Source of the DNA: Batillaria attramentaria
Taxonomy: Eukaryota > Mollusca > Gastropoda > Batillariidae
Length of the DNA: 64,000 nt
Assembly: GCA_018292915.2 (NCBI GenBank)
Contig: JACVVK020000525.1
Span: 344,501 to 408,500 of the forward strand
Direction: 5' to 3'
Below, in pieces: positions 53,665 through 63,400 of the stretch. Every line of letters begins with the position of its first letter. Within the stretch, counting starts at the first letter, position 1. Under the pieces are notes generated by a model. It saw only the letters and a program-made list of their open reading frames with translations. It did no database searches and was not told the DNA's origin. Position numbers and translations under genes: made by a program.

Positions 53665-54135
53665 CACACACAAAAACTTGTGGCTTTTATCGCTATTCCT
53701 CCGCAATCTCCAGCCTTACCCAGGAGCCGGAACGAGGAACGGACACTACATTTATTGACCGGCTCACTCACTGAAGTAAACGATTAAAAAGCAAACTCAG
53801 TAAACACACAAGAGCAAGAATAGCCAATTAAGTGTAGACCACACATCATTCTCAGTCAGTATGACACCAGTCATAGCCGTAATTAGTTTGCAGTGAAAGA
53901 AAATAAACACTTGAGTCGACTAAATAAACCAATTTCTTATGCTGTACTGACTACTTATGTAATCCGCTCCACTAGGCAAAGATAAGGGCCGACGGAACCG
54001 GCCGCACTGAGTCAGTGATTGCAAACTGAAGACAATAGAACCGCTTCGCTACAGATATATACTGACAGCATTTTCATTCTATTCAAATTCAAATTCAAAA
54101 CATCTTTATTGTCCAGTTTAAAAAAAAGAAAAAAA
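53665..54135. other. No gene; old retroposon tail near 54085-54115
   Basis: TTCAAATTCAAATTCAAAAC followed by ATCTTTATTGTCC is a reverse-oriented retroposon tail seen widely in invertebrates. Confidence 0.35.
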
Positions 54136-54288
54136 AAGGTGGTCGAATGGTAGAGCGTTGGACTTCTAATGCTCGGGTCGTGAGTTCGATCCTGGCTGGG
54201 GCCAAATATTTGTGCTGGCTTTTTCATCGTTGCCCCGTCTTTGCCCCTATGTGGTGGAAAAGGACGTTAAACCCCCAAACGCCCACCC
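54136..54288 (+). mobile_element. tRNA-derived SINE, split by the RTE element
   Basis: The head GGTGGTCGAATGGTAGAGCG with GAGTTCGATCCTGGCTGGGG is a good tRNA-like A/B box pair. The body matches 51326-51492 without the GATATCACC phrase. Its (ACCC)n tail is interrupted at AAACGCCCACCC and resumes at 57579-57598, followed by an A run. Confidence 0.85.
54277..54288 (+). repeat. TSD of the full-length RTE element (left)
   Basis: AAACGCCCACCC, identical to 57579-57590. Confidence 0.9.
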
Positions 54289-57200
54289 TACTTACTTAGG
54301 CCCTTGGCTCCACGTGGAGCATAGGCCATCGACAACCCTTCGCCATCGCACTCTGTTCTGGGCTATTCTTGCCACTCCAGTCCAGTTGGTCCCCTGCTTA
54401 CATAGCTCTGCCTCAGTGTCCCGCCTCCAGCTGTTGCGAGGCCGGCCTCTCTTCCTTTTCCCCTGCGGGTTCCATGTCAGGGCTTGGCGTGTGGTGCTGG
54501 ATGCTGGTTTCCTGAGGGTGTGTCCAATCCAGCCCCACTTCCTCCGCAGGATCTGCTTGGCCACTGGTTCCTGCCCCGCTCGCTCCCACAGCTCTTCATT
54601 CCGGATCTTCTCTGGCCATCGGATGTTGAAGATGCGCCTCAGACAGGTGTTGAGAAATGTCTGGATCTTCTGCTGCATCGTCTTCGTTGTCCTCCATGTT
54701 TCGCATCCGTAGAGCAGAACTGACTTCACGTTGGAGTTGAAGATGCGAAGTTTGGTTCTTATGCTGACAACTTTGGATGCCCAGACGTTCTTCAGCATGA
54801 CCATTGCTGCCCTTGCCTTGCCGATTCTGGCTGTGACGTCTCGGTCTGTGCCTCCCTGTCCATCAACCACACTTCCCAGGTAGACAAAAGACTCCACCTC
54901 CCTGATGGGCTCTCCACCGACTGTGACTGGTGTGTTGGCAGTGGTGTTGATCTTCATCAGCTCGGTTTTCTTCCTGTTGATCTTGAGCCCTGTTCCGGCT
55001 GATGTGGCTTCCAGGCACGTAGTCTTGTCCTGCATCTGGCTGTGGCTGTGAGACAGGAGCGCCAGGTCGTCCGCAAAGTCGAGGTCATCCAGCTGCGTCC
55101 AGAGTGTCCACTGTATCCCGTTTTTCCTGCCTGCTGTAGTGGTCTTCATGATCCAGTCGATGACCAGGAGGAAGAGAAACGGGGACAACAGGCATCCCTG
55201 GCGGACTCCGGTCTTCACCTCGAAGCTTTCTGACAACTGGCCGGCATAGGCAATCCTGCAGCTCATGTCTTGGTAGGTGCACTGGATCAGGGAGATGATC
55301 TTCCCGGGAACTCCATAGTGCCTTAGCAGCTTCCACAGCGCCTCTCTGTCTACACTGTCGAAGGCCTTCTCATAGTCTATGAAGTTGATGTAGAGGGGGG
55401 AGTTCCACTCCAGTGACTGCTCCACAATGATGCGTAGGCTGGCAATCTGGTCAGCGCAGGACCTGTTCCTGCGAAAGCCTGCCTGCTGGTCTCGGAGCAT
55501 GGGGTCGACTGCCTCTCTCATCCTCTCCAGTAGAATTCTGTTGAGAACCTTGCCTGGCACTGACAGGAGCATGATCCCTCGGTAGTTGCTGCAGTCCCTG
55601 AGGTCCCCTTTCTTTGGCAGCTTGATGACGATCCCTTCTTTCCACTGGGCTGGCACCTCTTCCTTCTCCCAGATCTTGCTGAACAGGCTGTGCAGCATGT
55701 TGACGGCTGTCTCTGTGTCTGCTTTAATGGCTTCTGCTGGTATCTCGTCCGGCCCTGCAGCTTTCCCATTTCTCAGTGTCATGATGGCTTTCCTGATCTC
55801 CGCCTTAGAGGGCTTGTCACAGTTGATGGGTAGTTCTGTCTCAGCTGGTGGGATGTCTGGTGGTGTTTCAGGGATGGGGCGATTTAACAGCTCCCTGAAG
55901 TGTTCTGCCCATCGCTTCAGCTGTTCCTCAGTTGTTGTCAGTGGGTGCCCGTTCTTGTCCTTCACTGGTTTGTCTGTCTGCTGAAATTTGCCCATGAGCT
56001 TCTTGGTCACCTGGTACAGGTCTTTTAGATTCCCTTGTCGGGCTGCTTCCTCTGCTTGACTGGCCAGGTTGTCGATGTAGTCCCTCTTGTCCTTCCTGGT
56101 GCTCCTCTTCACTTCTCTGTCAGCTGCTGTGTATTCCTCTTGTGCCTTTGCCTTAGCTCTTCTTGTTCGGCTCGTGTTCAGTGCAGTTTTCTTCTCTTTC
56201 CTAACTTCCAGCTTCTGGATGGTATCAGCAGAGATCCATTCCTTATGTTGGGTCTTTCTCTTGCCAAGGACCTCTTCGCATGTGTCGTGCCAGAGTTTCT
56301 TGCTGTGTTCCCACTGTGTCTCGATGTCCATTTCACTGTCTTCTATCAGGTCTTGCAGTGGCTGGAACCTGTTGGAAAGGCTGATCCGGAATGCTGCTTG
56401 TGTGTCTGTGTTCCTGAGAAGTCCAACGTTGTACCTGGTCCGTGTGCTGTTGGCGTTGGTGTGCCTCTTGAGCCGAAGTCTCAATGCTGTTGCAAGAAGG
56501 TGGTGGTCTGATGATACATCGGCACCCCTCATCACGCGCACATCCCGCCACGATCTCCTGAACTTCCGGCTGATGCAGATGTGATCAATCTGGTTCTCCG
56601 TGACATGGTCCGGCGATCTCCATGTGGCCTTGTGGATGCGCTTGTGTGGGAAGATGCTGCCTCCTATCACTAGCTGGTTCAGGGCACAAAAGTCTGCAAA
56701 GCGCTCGCCATTTTCGTTCATCTGTCCCAGTCCGTGTGTTCCCATGGTGTCCTCATAGCCTGTGTTGTCTGATCCAATCTTGGCGTTGAAGTCTCCCATC
56801 AGTATGGTCATGTCCTTGGCTCCTCCTCTATCTATCACTGTCTGCAGTTGTTGGTAGAAGTCATCTTTTTTCTCCTCTTCCGCATCATTGGTGGGAGCGT
56901 AGCACTGGATGATGTTCAGCTTGATGTCTTTTTTCTTGGTGATGAATTTGGCTGTGATGATGCGGGAGTTGACAGGTTCCCAGCCGATGAGTGCCCGCTG
57001 TGCCTCCGGTGCCAGCATCAGGGCCACGCCCTCAGTGTGGGGGGCTCCATCCTCTGTGTGTCCAGAGTACAGCAATTGCTCTCCCGATGAAAATCTCAGC
57101 TGTCCTGACTGTAGCCACCTTGTCTCACTCAGTCCCAGTACTCCTATCTTGTAGTTCTTCATCTCTCTTGCTACTTGTATGGTCCTTCCTACTTCATACA

Positions 57201-57578
57201 TTGTCCTGATGTTCCATGTGGCTACTCTCGTTGTTGTCCTGGGTGTTAGAAGGGGGGTCGGCCTTGCAGCTTCCTTTCGGCTTTCACTGCAATGCGTCAT
57301 AGGTCTCCGGGATGGAGACCCTTCCTCGCCCAGGTGAATGTCTCGGTTTGTTGCTGTCGATGCTTCAGTAACTTAGTGTTTTTTACAGGTAGGGCTGTTA
57401 ACCCTACGCAAACCCGTTTAGCCTCTTGGAGAGGTGGTCCACATTCGTCTGACCTCTACCCTTCGACCTGTCCAGCTTGGGTGACCCTGCCAGGAGCATG
57501 TGCTCCTGCTGGCATAGTTCTCTGGGTCATTGAGGTACACAAGCCACTACCCCACGACAAGGGTTGGACCATGTAGGG
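54289..57578 (-). mobile_element. Full-length RTE-type non-LTR retrotransposon
   Basis: A 3290 bp element with a 278 bp 5' UTR, one uninterrupted ORF (57300-54292) and essentially no 3' UTR: the stop codon lies inside the terminal TAAGTA. A 12 bp TSD flanks it. The 5' terminal CCCTACATGG is shared with the deletion derivative at 23546-23829, so both are complete at that end. Compact length, one endonuclease-RT ORF and a short-repeat tail fit the RTE clade. Clade assignment needs a tree. Confidence 0.95.
54292..57300 (-). CDS. Endonuclease-reverse transcriptase polyprotein (RTE-type), intact
   Basis: 1002 codons. APE-type endonuclease, residues about 25-275: VATWNIRTM (Asn30), LGLSETRWLQSG (Glu59), MTILMGDFNAKIGSD (Asp170, Asn172), NQIDHICIS (Asp239), and SSDHHLL (Asp265, His266). 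These are all the expected catalytic positions. A basic linker with helical repeats (about 370-440) follows. RT: LPKKGDLRDCSNYRGIMLLS, YINFIDYEKAFDSVDREALW with the first catalytic Asp, KTGVRQGCLLSPFLFLLVID, and LDFADDLALLSHSHSQM with the ADD pair. The C-terminal tail has WGWIGHTLRKPAS and GRPRNSWRRDTEAELCKQGT, typical of this lineage in invertebrates. It nicks target DNA and primes cDNA synthesis. No stop, shift or missing key residue was seen, so it may still be active. Confidence 0.95.
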   Translation of the reverse strand: MTHCSESRKEAARPTPLLTPRTTTRVATWNIRTMYEVGRTIQVAREMKNYKIGVLGLSETRWLQSGQLRFSSGEQLLYSGHTEDGAPHTEGVALMLAPEAQRALIGWEPVNSRIITAKFITKKKDIKLNIIQCYAPTNDAEEEKKDDFYQQLQTVIDRGGAKDMTILMGDFNAKIGSDNTGYEDTMGTHGLGQMNENGERFADFCALNQLVIGGSIFPHKRIHKATWRSPDHVTENQIDHICISRKFRRSWRDVRVMRGADVSSDHHLLATALRLRLKRHTNANSTRTRYNVGLLRNTDTQAAFRISLSNRFQPLQDLIEDSEMDIETQWEHSKKLWHDTCEEVLGKRKTQHKEWISADTIQKLEVRKEKKTALNTSRTRRAKAKAQEEYTAADREVKRSTRKDKRDYIDNLASQAEEAARQGNLKDLYQVTKKLMGKFQQTDKPVKDKNGHPLTTTEEQLKRWAEHFRELLNRPIPETPPDIPPAETELPINCDKPSKAEIRKAIMTLRNGKAAGPDEIPAEAIKADTETAVNMLHSLFSKIWEKEEVPAQWKEGIVIKLPKKGDLRDCSNYRGIMLLSVPGKVLNRILLERMREAVDPMLRDQQAGFRRNRSCADQIASLRIIVEQSLEWNSPLYINFIDYEKAFDSVDREALWKLLRHYGVPGKIISLIQCTYQDMSCRIAYAGQLSESFEVKTGVRQGCLLSPFLFLLVIDWIMKTTTAGRKNGIQWTLWTQLDDLDFADDLALLSHSHSQMQDKTTCLEATSAGTGLKINRKKTELMKINTTANTPVTVGGEPIREVESFVYLGSVVDGQGGTDRDVTARIGKARAAMVMLKNVWASKVVSIRTKLRIFNSNVKSVLLYGCETWRTTKTMQQKIQTFLNTCLRRIFNIRWPEKIRNEELWERAGQEPVAKQILRRKWGWIGHTLRKPASSTTRQALTWNPQGKRKRGRPRNSWRRDTEAELCKQGTNWTGVARIAQNRVRWRRVVDGLCSTWSQGPK

Positions 57579-57612
57579 AAACGCCCACCCACCCACCCTT
57601 AAAAAAAAAAAA
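57579..57612 (+). repeat. Right TSD and remaining SINE tail
   Basis: AAACGCCCACCC followed by ACCCACCC and an A run: the end of the SINE cut at 54288. Confidence 0.85.
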
Positions 57613-58480
57613 GGAAAATTTTCTTCTGGTGACCGTGGCTGCAACTGACGGAGGGTATAGGTACTACGGCCTCAAGTCGTGCGCCATGTACAAGCTTACC
57701 GGCTCGGGTTGAAAGAACGCGTAGAGAGTGGCATAGCCTGGGAACATGGTACAGCTCCAGCCGGCACAGCGCATAAAATCGATAGGACAGATTCCGAGTC
57801 CGCCGGGCAGGGCGGCATTAAAACCACGACGGTCGACCTACTCAAAGCCGGGTCAAACAAGGACCAGTATCCAGCAGTGACTATCGCCTCAGACCCACCT
57901 ACAGTCGGATCTCTGCAGCGAAAGAGGTCAGGCTAACACTAGTAACAGGCTAATGGTTACTTCGTGACAGCCAGCTACCAGTGGAGAAAGCTGACAGTGG
58001 CCGGCTGCTTTTATGTCGGCCGGCGCATATGTTGATATTATTTTATCAGTAGGCCTACCCGGCGTCAGCTCCAGCAAGGTAGGTCACGTCTAGCAGTTAG
58101 ACTGACCGCACACACAGTATGTACAGTCTTCAGGGTCCAGCCTAACTGACCTCACAGGCGAGACTGACTGATACTATAATTATGCAACTCTGAGCTGGCT
58201 GAGTAAATCTGTCTTGCTTTGACTTGAGCGTTTGCTTTCCGCAAATTTACACTGAAGCAGTTTCTGTATGAATGACAGTTATGTACGGTGCGACCCCTTT
58301 CATTTGCTATGTGTGCTGTGATATTGTACGCAGCCTGTAAAATTCATGTATGATCTAGGCATTTCTACACATTAACAAATAGAGTGCTCTTGGTTAGGCT
58401 CGCGAATGAGGTTTTCGGGAATTCCCGAAACGTTGCTGTATTGCCTGAATGTATACAACCAGCTATTCACCTGCATTTCA
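57613..58480. other. No gene recognised upstream of the CARD-like gene
   Basis: A frame at 57679-57936 is open but low-complexity and without pattern. The region may hold the promoter and non-coding first exon of the gene at 58502. Confidence 0.35.
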
Positions 58481-58501
58481 GGGCATCACGAAGACCTGAA
58501 G

Positions 58502-60343
58502 ATGTCTGCAGAATACAAACGGAAAGCAGTGATTCGACTCAACATAAGTACTGAAAATACACTATGTATTTACTTCCTTCAAACCGGCTTGTTATTTGAG
58601 TATCAGGGTTTATTTGCCAGGAGTGTTTCTGGGTTTGTAGATGGTGTTAGTGCGTGTATGTGCTTAAAGAGGAGGGGGGGGGGGTCGATTGGAGGTGGAA
58701 GGGTAAGGGAGGGGTTAGAGGGGGAGGGGATGAGTGGGGGGAAGGGTTGGGGACAGATTTACGCTACGCAAAGATAAAATTACTGCATTTTTGAATGATG
58801 TACCTCACAGTGTAAACATTACTTGAATCGTTCATTAACTTTCTTGTTTACAGTCAAAATCACACGGGGATAGGTAAGCACTGGGAACTTTCACAGATTT
58901 TACGGATGCATCGTGAAAATTGATTAAGCTACAGACAGTGAATGAACGTGTGGGTGCAATTTTACCCACGACATACGACGAAAAAGTCATAAATGCTTAA
59001 AAGGCACTTTTAACCTTGTTCACAATCAGGTACGGAAGAAGAGCGCCAAAAGTTCATGTGCGCCATCTTGCCTGAATTTCTGCGGGTTGTAGACCCCCGC
59101 CAGTCCGGCTTGCTAGACGTGTTTTACGCCAGCGAGGTCATCAATGATTCCGACAACAGTTCCTTGTCTGGCAAAGATGTGATGACTAGGAAAGACCAGG
59201 TAAGTACCTTCAATGTCTGTGCTTTGCATGAAGCGTTATACAGAGAAAACTGTGATATTATTATTTAAAATTAGACTCTTACCTCATTGGTACATGGGGG
59301 TCGGTTAAAGGTATGGGGGGGGGGGGGGGGCTGAGGATGTATACGACAGTTTATGTATGTTGTAGTGTTGTGGTAATGCTCTTTTTCAGTCTATCTAAAT
59401 TCTTATAACTTCCCTAAAATGGTATCATAGCACTGGAAATGTTCATCCCACAAAAAAAAAAAATAATAATAAATACATTCCCAATTTCCGAAACTTTAAT
59501 AGCTGAGCCGAGCTGACCACAAAAGTTTTCACAGTTTGGTGTTCGGCGTGTGAGATCAAGAGATTGCGCGTGATTCACATAAGCGTGCGTGTCGGGTTCG
59601 TTTCGAAGAGCTTTGAGCCAAGAATTTGGGTACAACGCTTGTATGACTGGGCAACGCGCCTACATAATTCACATTATCATTTTTGTCCTGCGACCTCTTC
59701 GCCAGCTCCAGTGGTGTTCCTCTCAGGCCAGGGGCGGAATCCGCGGGAAGGGGGTGGGGGTAGGGGGGGGGGGTCGGAAGCTAGGGCACGTTTTGTTATG
59801 CATGATGATGATGAGTGATGATAGGATGAATGCTATGGAGATTTGTGTGGTTTTGGAACTGTATGACAAGTCCGTGTCACACGCATGCTCTGGGTAGAAA
59901 GCCGACGTAGATAGGAAAAAAACCTACTTGTCTCAGCTGGCCGGTTTCGAACCCTGTCTCCGGGTCAGTGGTCCGAAGTGCTTACCACTGCACTACGGGA
60001 ACCGGTATTCAGAGTATCATTATTTGGGTTTCAGGCCAGGAAACTGTTCATTCTCCTGTACAAGTTGCCGGTTGGTCAGTTCCTGGAGAAAGTTGCCCCT
60101 GAACTATGTGAAATGTTTCCACACATGATACCTCAAAGGTTCCGAGCGGTAGACCAAAGTGAGAACACGGCTGCAGATGACACAGAGAGGCCAGAAGAGG
60201 AAGAAGACGTCTGCTTGTTGCACAGGCTGCAGCAGCGCGTCCGTCCCGCAACTATGGCAGACATGCTTTTTCACGAGGAGCTGCTGACTTTGGAGGAATA
60301 TTCGTACGTGAGGACGAGTGTATTTTGATATCGTAATACAACA

Positions 60344-60418
<75 letters not shown>

Positions 60419-63400
60419 GCGCACGCGCGCGCGCTCTGGCACTGTTACTCGAGAAACTGCACAAGCTGTGGACTTTCTTGATTATTTTGAGTAACTTTCA
60501 TTTGTCGCGTGTTTGTTTATATTTCATATTATTTTGTTTGTGTGCTTTTTCACGCGTAGAACAACCCTTTATAGCTACAGATATGATTATTGTGTTGTAT
60601 TGCGTTGCGTTGCGTTGTGTTGCGTTGTATTGTATTGTACTGTACTGTACTGTACTGTACTGTACTGTACTGTACTGTACTGTACTGTACTGTACTGTAC
60701 TGTATTGTATGCATAAAATGCATATTCTTGTGGTTGCAGTGCCATCACGGAGGATGCTCGCAAGAAGAAAGATGTCTGGTTCAGGATGCTGGAGAAGTTC
60801 CAGAATCGTCCTGATCCAGTCCTGCAACAACTGCAGAAGGTCACCGAGGCGCTGCTCAAGCGCTACTTCATCGACAGCCCAGGGAACGTCAGCGACCTGG
60901 TTCGTCGGGGTCTGCCCTGCACGTGCACTGAAAGCCAAACACCCCCAGAGTTTTCCTCCCTGGCGTTTGAAGGAAAGGTAGTGATTGATTTGTATGTTCG
61001 AGCGACCTTTCTTAGAATGAGCGATTACTGAAAGTGCCTGGGCAATCAGTATTTGGGTCCTGAGTTCGAATCCTGACTGGGAGCCAGTCTTTTGTGCTGG
61101 CTTTTTCCTCATTGTCCCGTGTTCGACACCACCCCTGTCGAAAAAGAACGTTACACTCGTAAACACCCACTCACCCACTCACCCACCCACCCACCCACTC
61201 ACCCACCCACCCACCCACCCACCTACCCACTCACCCACCCACCCACTCAAAGAGCCAAACAGGTGTTTTGGTGGTGACAAACTGTATCCCTTGACTCGCT
61301 GAGATAATAATAATAATAATGAGCATTGTATAGGCGCTTTATCCAATTTCATGAATCGGCTCAAAGCGCCGCGAACAGAACCCAACACGCTTGCTCATGT
61401 GAATCACGCATTCTCTCACACACTGGACATAAACACATTAGAATCACGTGGTGCTGAGGGTCAGTTCAGCTATTTAAATTTTGGAATTTAGAATTGTATT
61501 TATTTTTCAAATTTTGTAGGCTGAACATTTCTAAAAGGCTGTTTAATGTTCACCTCTGAGCACTGCCATTGTGATATAAAGTGTATAATACTTTATCTTG
61601 TCGAAGGTCCAGTCTTGGCTTGACAACGGGAAGCTGTCAGCACCCAAGGCTCTCGACAGTGTCCATCCACATCATCCTTCTCTGGGATTCGTCAGGAACG
61701 TGATCTTGCCAACTGACGTAAGAAAATTAAGCGCCGCCTTTATCACCTCCCCCCCCCCTTTTTTTTTTTTTTTTTAATAGTTTTTTTAGCAGTGAGCAGA
61801 AGAAAACTGTAGAACAACTGTTACCACTCAAAGACTACTTCGTCTCGCCGCGAAATAGTCTTTGTTGCTTACGCGGCGAAAAGCCCTAAATAACTAACGA
61901 ACTATATTACAAAGAACTCTCAGCCTGAGCACGGCCAGTTGCAACAGACAAACAGACAGAGAAACTGCAAATGAGCGAGTTTAGACGCTCCAACCCGACA
62001 GACGCCCTGCTAGAGGACCACGGGGGCAATGGCCCACTTCAGATAACAGATTTTAACATGTTTAAAGGCATTTAGTTGCCTCTTCTTGCACCCAAAAGTA
62101 AAACACTGCCTTGGTACTGACATGCAAGTCTTCACTAAAGGCGCGTCTTAACTATAGCGATCAACCCCGAAGACCGAACAAAAAACGCTTCGCCCGAAAC
62201 ATTTTGGGGCCTCGCGAAGCGATTTTGGGCTGTTTGGGCTTCGCTCAACATGTTATGCGAACCTTCGCGATCAACCCCGAATGATTTCGCCAGACGCTAT
62301 CTGATTGGCTGGTCCAGATTCGCCAGCTATCTGATTTCAAGATGGCGGAGGGTCGCGCTCGCACATGGCCGGTGTCGGTTCAAAGTTACAAGCATTAATA
62401 TTTCGGCAATGAAGAAGTTTCTTGGTGCTGCTGGAATACATTGATTAGTAAGGATAGTGTACATTTGACTTACAATGTTACAGGTAAAGTAAGAATGCGA
62501 AATATCTGTAATTACAGCGTTTTTGCTTCGCATGCTAACGCCGTCTGCTCGCGTGGAGGCTCAGTCGCCGCATCGTCACATGAGTACCGAGTCAACGTTC
62601 TAGTCGCTGATATTTCAGGCATCTATAACTTTCATGGCTCACTTGCGTCACTCTGATTACTGAGGTAGTGTAGAATTTTGATTTTGTTTGCTAAAATTGA
62701 TGCAAAACCGCGACATTGTTGTTGGTATGACGTTTTTCTTCCGCCGTGTGCTGGTGACCGTCTGCTACGCCGGTGTACCGGCTCGTAACTGTCTGTCGGT
62801 TCAGTGGTTTCGTTGGTGATTATTTCGGTTTTTGATGCAATTCATGGTGCAGTTGGGTCACATTGATTAGTTCAGATAGTGCCCTTTTGAGTGCGTAAAG
62901 CCATGTTGTCGTGTAACCCCTTGATTTCCCTCAACAGCTACAGTTGCTACGAGACGCACTTCACTGGTAAGCTCACAATCGGCGCCATTGCTATTTTCCT
63001 TCGGTCACATGTCACGAATGCTTGACGCCTAGTTAGTACGTGGAGGCCACGCCGAATGAAGCCGAAGAAGTTCGGTTGTCATCGCCGAGGACTTCTTCGG
63101 CTATAGTTAAGACGCGCCTTTACGAAGCATTAATGTGCATAATATGTATCCATGTGTGACTGATCAATCCTTTTTCCCTTTCCTTTTCTTTGGATGAATC
63201 ATAGATTTTTTGGCTGAAAGAATAGGGAAATTTGGCTAATAATTGCCAAATGACTGAAAATGACTGAAAATTCCCCAGTTTGGTATATACCATATGCTAT
63301 CTTCCAGTGTTCCCGATTGTACGCATGAAACTCCTAAATTGCCGCACACATTTGAGAACAGCGCGTTGCAGGGGACGCACGCTTTTGGTCCCGCCGTGAC

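Noticed and set aside
53088..53671. Several long open frames of Cys/Val repeats on the minus strand
   Set aside because: They are translations of the CA/CGCA microsatellite in three frames, not proteins.
54212..57209. Many plus-strand frames of 60-165 codons
   Set aside because: Antisense shadows of the intact retrotransposon ORF.
59926..60008. Functional tRNA gene
   Set aside because: A and B boxes are present, but the arms pair imperfectly and the anticodon loop is unclear; a SINE head or pseudogene is more likely.
60343..61178. Long frames with HTHT, YCTVL and VQYST repeats on both strands
   Set aside because: They translate the CA and TGTAC microsatellites. The real coding segment here is exon 4 (60740-60977) on the plus strand.
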